NCBI GenBank assembly: GCA_035534855.1
Contig: DATLRD010000133.1
Span: 1-31,145 of the forward strand
Origin: DATARH01 sp035534855
Lineage (GTDB): Bacteria > Pseudomonadota > Alphaproteobacteria > ATCC43930 > CGMCC-115725
Length of the DNA stretch: 31,145 nucleotides
Direction: 5' to 3'
In this document: positions 14,626 to 22,816 of the stretch, piece after piece
Position numbering within the stretch: position 1 is the first letter of the stretch
How the letters are laid out: each line of letters opens with the position of its first letter
The notes under the pieces: generated by a model
What the model was told of the DNA's origin: nothing
Seen by the model: only the letters and a program-made list of their open reading frames with translations
The model's database searches: none
Program-made: the position numbers and the translations under genes

Positions 14626-15634
14626 CGAACGCGGGCATCACCTCGCGGGCGAACAGGCGCAGGTGGTCGAGCCGCCCGGCGAGGTCGATCACCATGATGT
14701 ATTCGACGCCCCCTTCCTGGAGCCGCTTTATGCGGCTGATAATCTCGTCAGGCCGGCCGATCAGCGCGTCGCGCTCGGTCAGCGCATGCCGCTCGGCCTG
14801 GGTCAGCGGCTTGCGCGGGCGCCCGAGGGTCGGCGCCTCGCCGGTCGGCGACAGCGACAGTTGCTCGACCTGCGCCAGGAACTTGGCACGCAGTTCGCGC
14901 GCCGCTTCGCGCTCGCTGTCGTTCATCGCGATATGCAGCGCGCGGGTCAGGCCGACCGTCGACGGATCGAAGGTTCGGCCTCGCGCTTCGATCGCGCGCC
15001 GATAGATCGAAACGCCTTCGGCGACCGTCTCCGGACCGCCGCCCTGGCCGAGCAGCAGGTTATAGCCCTGGTCGGCGGCATAGCGGATCGAATTGGGGCT
15101 GGCGGCGCCGACCCAGAACGGCGGGTGCGGCTTCTGCACCGGCGCCGGCTCGATCACGACGTCTTCGTAATGCCAGAATCGGCCGTGATGCGAGAACCGG
15201 CCCGGAGTGGTCCATGCCTTGCGGAGGAATTCCGCAGTTTCTTGATAGCGCTCGTCGGCTTCGGTCATCGGCATGCAAAAGCCGTGAAACTCGCCCCAGC
15301 GATAGCCCTTGCCGATGCCGAAATCGAACCGGCCGTTCGACAAAAGGTCGAGCGTCGCGGCCTGCTCGGCGAGCAGCGCCGGGTTGTGCCATGGCAGCAC
15401 CAGCACCGCGGTGCCGAGGCGGATTGTTGAGGTCTTCGCCGCCAGGTAGGTCAGGAAATTGATCGTCGCCGAGATCTGGCCGAACCCGGTGAAATGATGC
15501 TCCACCAGAAATACGCTGCAAAAGCCGAGCGCCTCGGCCTCGCAGATATAGTCGATGTAGTCGCTATAGATGCGGCTATCGCTCGCCTGCTCGCCCGGAT
15601 CGGTGCGCGCGCCGCCAAACAATCCAAACCGCAT
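14618..15634 (-). CDS. Luciferase-like (LLM) flavin-dependent oxidoreductase
   Basis: The 338-residue protein is a bacterial luciferase-like monooxygenase subunit-type enzyme that would use reduced flavin. Typical segments are MRFGLFGGART, VFLVEHHFTGFG, TIRLGTAVLVLPWHNP, GRFDFGIGKGYRWGEFHG, PFWVGAASPNS and GRPDEIISRIKRLQEGGVEY. The start at 15634 has GAGAGGTGG just upstream; a start at 15724 would add 30 unsupported residues. The substrate is unknown. It is downstream of the orphan binding-protein gene on the same strand, but a strong hairpin separates them. Confidence 0.9.
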   Translation of the reverse strand: MRFGLFGGARTDPGEQASDSRIYSDYIDYICEAEALGFCSVFLVEHHFTGFGQISATINFLTYLAAKTSTIRLGTAVLVLPWHNPALLAEQAATLDLLSNGRFDFGIGKGYRWGEFHGFCMPMTEADERYQETAEFLRKAWTTPGRFSHHGRFWHYEDVVIEPAPVQKPHPPFWVGAASPNSIRYAADQGYNLLLGQGGGPETVAEGVSIYRRAIEARGRTFDPSTVGLTRALHIAMNDSEREAARELRAKFLAQVEQLSLSPTGEAPTLGRPRKPLTQAERHALTERDALIGRPDEIISRIKRLQEGGVEYIMVIDLAGRLDHLRLFAREVMPAFAE

Positions 15635-15725
15635 CTGCCACCTCTCTGCCGTCACGCCTTTGTGGCGGCAGGTTAGACCGACAGCCTTGGGGTTGTCGCG
15701 GAGTTCCGCGTCCGCGCCCCGCATT

Positions 15726-15758
15726 CCCCGGAAGGCCCGCGGCGCGGGCTTTCCGGGG
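15726..15758 (-). terminator. 15-bp hairpin between the SBP and LLM genes
   Basis: CCCCGGAAGGCCCGC (15726-15740) and GCGGGCTTTCCGGGG (15744-15758) form a 15-bp stem with one G-T pair and a 3-base loop, 20 bases after the stop of the minus-strand binding-protein gene. It lacks a T-run, like the hairpin after ilvD. Confidence 0.65.
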
Positions 15759-15777
15759 GTCGGTCACGACGCGGCGC

Positions 15778-17046
15778 CTATTTCTTTGCGGCGGCGTAGG
15801 GATACACCGCCTTGCCGGTCGCGAATTTCGGCGGCCACAGGATCGTCTGGCGCTCGTCGGTCTTCCACTGGTCGAGGTCATTGCCCTGCACGCCATGATA
15901 TTGCACGGTCAGCACGCGCGGCTCGGCCCATTCACCGTTCGGCCCGTATTTGATGGAGCCCTCGATCGTGTTGAACGTATGCGTGCGGCAGTACTCGGCG
16001 AGCTTGGTCTGGTCGGTGCCCTTGGTGCCCTCGATTGCCTGCTGCACGACTTGGAGGTTGGCGTAGGCAAACGGCGCCAGATAGAAGCCGAGCGGATCGA
16101 CGCCCGCGCCCTTGGCCTTTCCCTGGTACCTCTTCAGGAAATCATCCACGCCGGGGAATTTCAGCGTCTTGGCCGGCTCCCAGAAATCGTAATCGATGAT
16201 GCCGTTGAGCTGTGGGCCGAGCTGCTTCTTGATGGCCGCGTATTGCAGGCCGACCAAGCCGCCGCCGAACATCTTGGCGTTAAGCCCGATCTCGTGTGCG
16301 GCGTGAACCATGCCGACCGCATCGGGTGGGTACGAGGCACTGAACACGACATCGGGGTTGGTCGCGTTGATCGCCCGGATGATCGGGGTGAAATCGGTCG
16401 TCGACGGCGGATAGGTCTTGTCGTAGACGATCGTGAGCCCGGCCGCCTTGGCGTTCTTGCGCGCACCGTCCGCCGCGTTGTGCGGAAAATCGGCATCGGC
16501 GGCGACGATCGCCAGCGTCTTGGGCTTCGGGTTCTGCTCCGCGGCAATCGCGAAAAAGCCCTGCGAGAACGAGGCGCTGGGGTCCGGCCCGCCGGTCGGC
16601 ACCATCGAGAAGTAGCGGTCGTAGTGGAATTGCCTGTTCACATCGAGCCCGAACAGCCCAAAGAACGTCATCTTGTGCTGCATGATGATCGGCATCGCCG
16701 GTGCCAGCAGGTTAGTGCCGTAATCGCCGACCACGATGTCGACCTTGTCGACGTCGAGAAGCTTGGTGAAGATGCCCGGCACGGTGGCCGGGTTCGACTG
16801 GTCGTCGTAATAAATCAGCTTGACCGGACGGCCGAGCAGCCCGCCCTTGGCGTTGATTTCCTGCTCCCAGATCTGCATCGCCAGCAACGCCTGCTTGCCG
16901 GCGCCCGCGAGCCCGCCGGTCAGCGCCATGCCGAAGCCGATCTTGATCGGCGGCTTGCTCTGCGCCTTTACCCCTGTCCCGCCGGTGACCAGCAGCGCTG
17001 CGGCAGCCAGCGGCAGCAACACACGTCTTGTCAGCGATCTCGGCAT
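15778..17046 (-). CDS. Branched-chain amino-acid-type ABC transporter substrate-binding protein (orphan)
   Basis: The 422-residue protein has a signal peptide (MPRSLTRRVLLPLAAAALLV, cleavage probably after VKAQ) and the LivK/type-I periplasmic-binding fold. Visible segments are IKIGFGMALTGGLAGAGKQA, GGLLGRPVKLIYYDDQSNP and IVVGDYGTNLLAPAMPI. Related proteins bind branched-chain amino acids, amides or aromatic acids. The start at 17046 is preferred over 17052 because GGGAGG is then six bases away. No permease or ATPase genes are in the window, so it is an orphan. It is divergent from the MDR gene. It probably loads a transporter encoded elsewhere. Confidence 0.9.
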   Translation of the reverse strand: MPRSLTRRVLLPLAAAALLVTGGTGVKAQSKPPIKIGFGMALTGGLAGAGKQALLAMQIWEQEINAKGGLLGRPVKLIYYDDQSNPATVPGIFTKLLDVDKVDIVVGDYGTNLLAPAMPIIMQHKMTFFGLFGLDVNRQFHYDRYFSMVPTGGPDPSASFSQGFFAIAAEQNPKPKTLAIVAADADFPHNAADGARKNAKAAGLTIVYDKTYPPSTTDFTPIIRAINATNPDVVFSASYPPDAVGMVHAAHEIGLNAKMFGGGLVGLQYAAIKKQLGPQLNGIIDYDFWEPAKTLKFPGVDDFLKRYQGKAKGAGVDPLGFYLAPFAYANLQVVQQAIEGTKGTDQTKLAEYCRTHTFNTIEGSIKYGPNGEWAEPRVLTVQYHGVQGNDLDQWKTDERQTILWPPKFATGKAVYPYAAAKK

Positions 17047-17220
17047 TCCCATCCTCCCGGTTGATTAGCGCGATTAATTAATTCGATCCTACCCCAACAC
17101 GCGCTCGGCGCGCGCCGCAAAAGTGCCGCAACTGCAATATCCTGCCGGTTGTCTCGGCGTGCCCGGCGGCGATACGCTACCCGCCGGCGACCTGCTGCCG
17201 ACGAGGAAGCGAGATAGGCG

Positions 17221-18213
17221 ATGAAGGCGATCCTGCTCACCCGCGCCGGCGGCCCCGAGGCGCTTGAATACACCGAGATGCCGACTCCGGAGCCTGGCCC
17301 CGACGAGGTTCTGGTCGCCGCCGACACGATCGGCGTGTCGATGCCCGAGGTGCTGGTGCGCCGCGGCACCTATGCCTGGATGCCGCCGCTGCCGGCGATC
17401 CCGGGCATCGAGATGAGCGGCGTGATCGTCGGCTGCGGCCGCGATGCGCGCGACCACGAGCTCGGCGAAAAGGTCTTCATCAGCGCCCGCGACCTGCCGG
17501 TGCGCGCCGGCTGCTACGCCGAATACATCGCGGTGCCGAGCGCGGCCGCGCACAAATTGCCGCCGCAATGCGATCTCGAAGGCGCAGCGTGCCTGTCGAA
17601 CTACCACGTCGCCTATCACGCGCTGCACACCGCCGCGCGCGGCGTCGAGGCCAAGACCGTGCTGGTCTACACCGCTGCCGGCGGGGTCGGCAGCGCCCTG
17701 GTGCAGCTCGCGCTGATCGCCGGGATGCGGGTGATCGGCGTCGCCGGCGGCGAGGCGAAACGGCGCGCCGTGCTCGGCCTTGGCGCGCACCGCGCGATCG
17801 ACCATCGCAGTGAAGACGTCGTTGCCCGCGTCAAGGAGGCGACCGACGGACGCGGCGTCGACCTGATCCTCGACCCGATCGGCGGCAAGGGCTTCGCCCG
17901 CAACTTTGCGATGCTCGCGCCGCTCGGCCTCGTCGTTTCCTACGGCCGGCTCGACGGCCCGCCCGACCCGGGCTTTGTCGAGGCGATGCGTGCGCACCAT
18001 TCTGTGAGCCCGGCGGTGCGGTTTTTCACGATCCATAGCTTCGACGACCGGCCCGACATTCGCGCCGCCGCAAGCGAGACGCTGATCGGGCACCTCGCCG
18101 CCGGCCGCATCGCCCCCTTGATCCATGACCGCCTGCCGCTCGCCGAGGCGGGCCGCGCCCAGGCGATGCTCGAAGCCGGCGAGGTCATCGGCAAAGTGCT
18201 GCTCAAGCCGTAG
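17221..18213 (+). CDS. Quinone-oxidoreductase-like MDR family enzyme
   Basis: The 330-residue protein is a zinc-free medium-chain dehydrogenase/reductase of the NADPH:quinone reductase group. It starts MKAILLTRAGGPEALEY and has PGIEMSGVIV, the nucleotide-binding TAAGGVGSALVQLA (151-164) and GRGVDLILDPIGG. It is full length and probably uses NADPH. Substrate unknown. The ribosome site is modest. Its stop is one base from the stop of the convergent LLM gene. Confidence 0.9.
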   Translation: MKAILLTRAGGPEALEYTEMPTPEPGPDEVLVAADTIGVSMPEVLVRRGTYAWMPPLPAIPGIEMSGVIVGCGRDARDHELGEKVFISARDLPVRAGCYAEYIAVPSAAAHKLPPQCDLEGAACLSNYHVAYHALHTAARGVEAKTVLVYTAAGGVGSALVQLALIAGMRVIGVAGGEAKRRAVLGLGAHRAIDHRSEDVVARVKEATDGRGVDLILDPIGGKGFARNFAMLAPLGLVVSYGRLDGPPDPGFVEAMRAHHSVSPAVRFFTIHSFDDRPDIRAAASETLIGHLAAGRIAPLIHDRLPLAEAGRAQAMLEAGEVIGKVLLKP

Positions 18214-18214
18214 G

Positions 18215-19255
18215 TCACTGAAACCGCGGCTTGACCTCTTTGCACATCAGCCGCAGCGCGTTCATCACCCGGTCGTGCGGGATGATGCCGCCGCAGTTCA
18301 ATTCGGCGAGGATGCCGTCAAACCCGATCTCGTCCTGCAGCGCCTTCAACCGCGCTGCGACCGTTTCGGGCGAGCCGACGATGACGTTGTCGCGGGTCAC
18401 GTCGGCATAGGTCAGGCTCTTCAGGTGCTCGGCGCGGGCGATAAACTCCGGCCGGCCTGAGCGGCGCGCCGATTCGGCGATCAGCTCGTATTGCAACCGA
18501 TAGAAGTGCTCGACGCTCTCGCGCGCCTCATCGTGCGCCCGCTCATCGGTCTCGGCTATGTAGATGGGACCGGCGACATAAACCGGGCCGCGACCCGCGC
18601 GGCCGGCAGCCTTCCACCCTTCCTGATAGGTCGCGACCTGGCGCTTCACCTCGGTCCAGGTCGAATGCCGGGTGCTGGCGAACACCGGATAGCCGAGCCC
18701 GCCGATCGCCGGAAACGTGTCGGGGGTGCTGGCCGCGATGCGGATCGGCGGCATCGCGCCGTTATACGGGTGCGGCACACAGGTCACGTCGTCGAATTGG
18801 TAGTAGCGGCCATTATACGAAAACCGCGGCTTCGACCACGCCTCCTTGACGACGTCGAGGATCTCGGCAAAGCGCTCGCGGCTCTCGCTGTACGGCACCT
18901 GATACGCGTCGTAGGTGCTGACGACGCCGCTCCGCCCGACCCCGAAGATCAGCCGCCCCTTGCTGATCTGGTCGACCGTGGCGGCCTCTTCGGCGAGGCG
19001 CAGCGGATGGCACAGCGGCAGCACCTGCACCGCGATGCCGATCTTCATCCGGTCGGTGCGGCCGGCGATCGCGCTAGCGATTGCCAGCGGCGCCGACAGA
19101 TGCGTGCGCTCGGGGGCGAAATGGATTTCGGCCAGCCACATCACGTCGAGGCCCCAGCGCTCGGCGGCGTCGACCTGCGCCATCGCCTCGTCGAAGGCCT
19201 CTCCGTCGCTGCGCCCCGGCAACGACGGAAACTCGTGAAACATGCCGAATTCCAT
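18215..19255 (-). CDS. Second luciferase-like (LLM) flavin-dependent oxidoreductase
   Basis: The 346-residue protein is of the luciferase-like family. It shows MEFGMFHEFP, VMWLAEIHFAPERTHLSAPL, MKIGIAVQVLPLCHPLRLAEE, KGRLIFGVGRSG and VIVGSPETVAARLKALQDEI. It is distant from the other LLM protein in the window, so they are not a recent duplication. The start at 19255 has GGGAG ten bases upstream; the longer frame to 19555 has an arginine- and cysteine-rich stretch with no family character. The convergent neighbour ends one base away. Substrate unknown. Confidence 0.9.
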   Translation of the reverse strand: MEFGMFHEFPSLPGRSDGEAFDEAMAQVDAAERWGLDVMWLAEIHFAPERTHLSAPLAIASAIAGRTDRMKIGIAVQVLPLCHPLRLAEEAATVDQISKGRLIFGVGRSGVVSTYDAYQVPYSESRERFAEILDVVKEAWSKPRFSYNGRYYQFDDVTCVPHPYNGAMPPIRIAASTPDTFPAIGGLGYPVFASTRHSTWTEVKRQVATYQEGWKAAGRAGRGPVYVAGPIYIAETDERAHDEARESVEHFYRLQYELIAESARRSGRPEFIARAEHLKSLTYADVTRDNVIVGSPETVAARLKALQDEIGFDGILAELNCGGIIPHDRVMNALRLMCKEVKPRFQ

Positions 19256-19316
19256 AAGCGCTACTCCCGTGCCTCGAACCGAAGCCAAAGCCGATTTTTC
19301 GATTTCTCGGACGGGC

Positions 19317-20294
19317 TCAAATCCCCAGCCGCACCAGATGCGCCTCGGGATACCTGAGCCCCGACGCGGCGCCCGGCCGGAACGTGCGCTCGAGCACGTC
19401 CTCGGTGTCGGCCGACAGGTGCAGCGCGGCCGCCGCGGCATTCTCTTCGAGCCGATGGGTGTGGCTGGTACCGGGGATCGGCACGATGAACGGCTTGCGC
19501 GACAGCACCCAGGCGAGCGCGAGCTGGGCTGGGGTGCAGTTTTCGGCCTGGGCATGGGCCTTCAATTCCTCGACCAGCGCCAGGTTCTGCTTAAGGTTTT
19601 CGGGCTGAAAGCGGGGCATCCGGCGGCGGGCGTCGCCCTCGCGCAGGTTGGCCAGATCGCTGACGTTGCCGGTCAGCATGCCGCGCCCCAACGGGCTGTA
19701 GGCGACAAAACCGATGCCCAATTCCTCGCACAGCGGCAGGATCTCGTCCTCGACGTCGCGCGACCACAGCGAATACTCGATCTGCACGGCGGCGATCTTG
19801 TGCACCGCGTGCGCCCGGCGAATCGTCGCCGGACCGACTTCGCAGATCCCGAGGTGCCGCACCTTGCCTTGGCGTACAAGGTCGGCCATCGCGCCGATTG
19901 TGTCCTCGATCGGTACGTCGACATCAACGCGGTGGATGTAGTAGAGGTCGATCGCGTCGGTTTCGAGGCGCTTCAAACTTTTGTCGCAGCATTCTTTGAC
20001 GTATTCGGGCCGCCCGTCGGCAAAGCGCGGGCCGCCCTGCAGCTGGACATTGCCGAACTTGCTGGCGACGACATAGTCGCCGCGGTGGCCTTTCAGAACC
20101 TTGGCGATCAGTTCCTCGTTGCGTCCGTTGCCGTAGGCGTCGGAGCTGTCGAGAAAATTGACGCCGATCTCGCGCGCCCGGCGCAGCGTCGCCAGTGCCG
20201 CCTCGGGGTCCGGCATGTCGTAGAACGGGGTCATCGTCCCGCAGCCGAGCCCGACCGCCGACACCTCAAGATCGCCGAGTTTCCGCCGCTGCAT
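19317..20294 (-). CDS. Aldo/keto reductase
   Basis: The 325-residue protein is an NADPH-dependent (beta/alpha)8-barrel reductase. The catalytic tetrad can be read as D49, Y54, K79 and H121 in FLDSSDAYG, VASKFG and YYIHRVD. AYSPLGRGMLTG and VPIPGTSHTHRLEEN are the typical C-terminal cofactor-binding segments. The start at 20294 has AGGAGG seven bases upstream. It is divergent from the CMD-like gene. Substrate unknown. Confidence 0.93.
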   Translation of the reverse strand: MQRRKLGDLEVSAVGLGCGTMTPFYDMPDPEAALATLRRAREIGVNFLDSSDAYGNGRNEELIAKVLKGHRGDYVVASKFGNVQLQGGPRFADGRPEYVKECCDKSLKRLETDAIDLYYIHRVDVDVPIEDTIGAMADLVRQGKVRHLGICEVGPATIRRAHAVHKIAAVQIEYSLWSRDVEDEILPLCEELGIGFVAYSPLGRGMLTGNVSDLANLREGDARRRMPRFQPENLKQNLALVEELKAHAQAENCTPAQLALAWVLSRKPFIVPIPGTSHTHRLEENAAAAALHLSADTEDVLERTFRPGAASGLRYPEAHLVRLGI

Positions 20295-20365
20295 CTCTTT
20301 CCTCCTCATCAGTCGCGCGGACGATATGATCCTCGCGACCCTTCTGCCAACCATGGAGAACCGGA

Positions 20366-20914
20366 ATGCCCCGCTACCGCCAGCTCGACGAGGCCGAACT
20401 CGACGCCGAACAGCACCGCGTCTTCAACGATTGCAAGGCGGGGCCGCGCGGCTCGGTGCCGCCGCCGGTCTATGTCTGGCTGGCGAGCCCCGGCCTTGCC
20501 GACCATGCGCACAAGCTTGGCGGCCACGTCCGCTTTGGTACTGCCTTTACCCCGAAGCAGACCGAGATCGCGATCCTGTGCACCGCGCGCTATTGGACCG
20601 CGCAGTTCGAATGGGCCGCGCATGTCCGGCTCGGGCTGCAGGCCGGGCTGACGCAGGAGCAGATCGACGCGATCGCCGAGCGGCGCAAGCCGCACTTCGC
20701 CGACCCCGACGACCAACTCGTCTATGATTTCGCCACCGCCTATTACCGCGACCACCGCGTCGACGACGCCACCTTTGCCAAGGTCGAAGGCCGCTGGGGG
20801 CGCCGTGGCGTCGTCGATCTCGCGGGGTTGATCGGCTACTACTCGTTCGTCTCGGTCACCCTCAACGTGTTCGAGGTGCCGATCCCGCCCGGCGCCAAAC
20901 TGCTCGAAAAATAG
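20366..20914 (+). CDS. Carboxymuconolactone-decarboxylase-like (CMD/AhpD family) protein
   Basis: The 182-residue all-helical protein resembles the CMD/AhpD family, with FTPKQTEIAILCTARYWTAQ and FEWAAHVRLGLQAGLTQEQI. The usual CxxC of AhpD is absent; the EWxxH found in the CMD side is present, so a thiol peroxidase role is unlikely. GGAG lies nine bases before the ATG. It is convergent with the glyoxalase-like gene, and the two stops share a small AAATAG/CTATTT stem. Confidence 0.85.
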   Translation: MPRYRQLDEAELDAEQHRVFNDCKAGPRGSVPPPVYVWLASPGLADHAHKLGGHVRFGTAFTPKQTEIAILCTARYWTAQFEWAAHVRLGLQAGLTQEQIDAIAERRKPHFADPDDQLVYDFATAYYRDHRVDDATFAKVEGRWGRRGVVDLAGLIGYYSFVSVTLNVFEVPIPPGAKLLEK

Positions 20915-20918
20915 CCTT

Positions 20919-21359
20919 CTATTTGCCCCGACCGTCGGCGGCACAGCGGCACTGGTCGACCTGATGCAGCTCTACCATGTTGCCGCTGGGGTCGTTGACG
21001 AAGACCTGCTCTGCCTCGGGACCGTTGATGCCGGTCATCGACCAGTATTTGACGCCGAGCCGGTCGAGCTCCGCCTTGGTCGCCTGGATGTCGGCGACAG
21101 CCAGCGCAACGTGCGGAATCGTCGGATCCTGGCCCGGGCCCTTGGCGAGCGGCGACGGCTGGGCGCCGGCGATCAGGTGAATCTGGCCGCCCTGCCCGAC
21201 ATTGATCCAGAACCCCGGCACGCCGGGAATCGTCGGGCGGCCGGGATCGGCGCCGAGGCCGAGCACGGTCTTGTAGAAATCCTGCACCGCCGCGAGCTTT
21301 TCGGGCATCGCGTCGATTCGGGTCGCATGGTGGTGAATGCCGAGAACCTCGATCGCCAT
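20919..21359 (-). CDS. Glyoxalase/VOC-superfamily protein
   Basis: The 146-residue protein fits one VOC domain: an early IHHHAT, then DFYKTVLGLG, then HVALAVADI, and DPSGNMVELHQVD at the end with the typical metal-binding Glu. The start at 21359 has AGGAG seven bases upstream; the longer frame to 21647 is not supported. Members include glyoxalase I, extradiol dioxygenases and fosfomycin resistance proteins; function cannot be assigned. Confidence 0.85.
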   Translation of the reverse strand: MAIEVLGIHHHATRIDAMPEKLAAVQDFYKTVLGLGADPGRPTIPGVPGFWINVGQGGQIHLIAGAQPSPLAKGPGQDPTIPHVALAVADIQATKAELDRLGVKYWSMTGINGPEAEQVFVNDPSGNMVELHQVDQCRCAADGRGK

Positions 21360-21534
21360 CGGAAAACTCCTGTCGGCTGTTGCTGCCGCTTCCCAAGTGT
21401 TCCCTTCGTCCGACACAGCGTCAAGCTCGGGTCTTGGCGAAATCGCGGCGGCTCGGGTTATGGTGCATCCGTAACGTCCCGGCACCTCGTCAATCGACGA
21501 AGAACTTAGGAAGCGTGCCGAAAGGAGCCTGCCG

Positions 21535-21771
21535 ATGCGTCTGTCGATCGCGATCATTCTCGCCGTCCTCACGGCGCTCCCCGCATTCGCCCAGGAACCG
21601 CCAAGGCCGAGCACCAAACCCGACAAGCCCGCCGGAAAAGTCTGCATGGAGGTCTATCAGCCGGTCTGCGCCGTCAAGGAGGGCCACCCCAAGACCTACA
21701 GCAACAAATGCTTTGCCAAGGTCGACGGCGCCACCGACATCACCCCCGGCCCTTGCAGCCCCGGCAAATAA
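21535..21771 (+). CDS. Secreted Kazal-like small protein
   Basis: The 78-residue protein has a signal peptide (MRLSIAIILAVLTALPAFAQ) and a short cysteine domain. C37, C45, C59 and C74 lie in VCMEVYQPVCAV...TYSNKCFAK...GPC, the core pattern of a Kazal-type protease inhibitor with four rather than six cysteines. It would act in the periplasm or outside. AAAGGAG precedes the ATG. It ends seven bases before queA, so it may share the queuosine transcript, which is odd for a secreted protein. Confidence 0.8.
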   Translation: MRLSIAIILAVLTALPAFAQEPPRPSTKPDKPAGKVCMEVYQPVCAVKEGHPKTYSNKCFAKVDGATDITPGPCSPGK

Positions 21772-21778
21772 CCCCGCG

Positions 21779-22816
21779 ATGCGACTCGCCGATTTCGACT
21801 TTACCCTGCCGCGCGCGCTGATCGCCGAGCACCCCGCCGAACCGCGTGAAGCCGCCCGGCTGCTCGTCGTGCCCGCCGCGGGGACGTTTGCCGACCGGCG
21901 CATCGCCGATCTGCCCGATCTGCTGCGCCGCGGCGACCTCTTGGTATTCAACGACACCAAGGTGATCCCGGCACGGCTCGTCGGCCGGCGCGATGCGGCC
22001 ACCGTCGAGATCACGCTGCATCGCGACCTCGGCGGCGGTGCTTGGCGCGCCTTCGCCAAGGGGGCACGGCGGCTGCACCCCGGCGACCGCCTGGTTTTCG
22101 CCGAGGATTTCGCCGCGACAGTCGCCGAAAAGCATCCCGAAGGCGACGTGACGCTGCGCTTCGCGATGAAGGCCGACGATTTCCGCGCCGCCCTCGCCCG
22201 CCACGGCACGATGCCGCTGCCGCCCTACATCAAGCGCCCGCGCGGCGGCGACCTGCGCGACCGCGCCGACTACCAGACGATGTTCGCGCGCGCCGAGGGC
22301 GCGGTCGCAGCGCCGACCGCCGGGCTGCATTTCACCCCCGCGCTGCTCGACCGCATCGCGGCGCTCGGCATCGACTGGCTCACCCTGACGCTGCATGTCG
22401 GCCCCGGCACGTTCCTGCCGGTCAAGACCGACGACCCGCGCGAACACAGGATGCACGCCGAATGGGGCGTGCTCGGTGAGGATGCGGCTGCCCGCCTCAA
22501 TGCCGTGCGCGAGCGCGGCGGGCGCATCGTCGCGGTCGGCACAACCAGCCTGCGCCTGCTCGAAACCGCGGTGTCCGATGACGGCATGTTCCGCCCATTC
22601 GCCGGCGAAACGCGGCTCTACATCCTGCCCGGCTATCGCGTTCGCTCGATCGACCTGCTGCTAACCAATTTCCACCTGCCGCGCTCAACCCTGTTCATGC
22701 TGGTCGCCGCGCTCGCCGGGCTGGAGCGGATCAAGGCGGCGTATGCCCACGCGATCGCCGCCGGCTATCGCTTCTTCTCCTACGGCGACGCCTGCCTGAT
22801 CGAGGTCGCGCGGTGA
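21779..22816 (+). CDS. queA: S-adenosylmethionine:tRNA ribosyltransferase-isomerase
   Basis: QueA transfers and rearranges the ribosyl group of SAM onto preQ1 in tRNA to give epoxyqueuosine. The 345-residue protein is full length and begins MRLADFDFTLPRALIAEHPA. It carries LLVFNDTKVIPARL, GAVAAPTAGLHFTPALLDRI, TLHVGPGTFLPVK, HRMHAEWG and LLTNFHLPRSTLFMLVAALAG, all strong family segments. The start at 21779 follows the Kazal-like gene by seven bases and has no strong ribosome site of its own, so translational coupling is likely. tgt starts inside its stop codon. Confidence 0.97.
   Translation: MRLADFDFTLPRALIAEHPAEPREAARLLVVPAAGTFADRRIADLPDLLRRGDLLVFNDTKVIPARLVGRRDAATVEITLHRDLGGGAWRAFAKGARRLHPGDRLVFAEDFAATVAEKHPEGDVTLRFAMKADDFRAALARHGTMPLPPYIKRPRGGDLRDRADYQTMFARAEGAVAAPTAGLHFTPALLDRIAALGIDWLTLTLHVGPGTFLPVKTDDPREHRMHAEWGVLGEDAAARLNAVRERGGRIVAVGTTSLRLLETAVSDDGMFRPFAGETRLYILPGYRVRSIDLLLTNFHLPRSTLFMLVAALAGLERIKAAYAHAIAAGYRFFSYGDACLIEVAR

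Noticed and set aside
15778..17046. A full ABC importer locus
   Set aside because: Only the binding protein is present; no permease or ATPase genes flank it.
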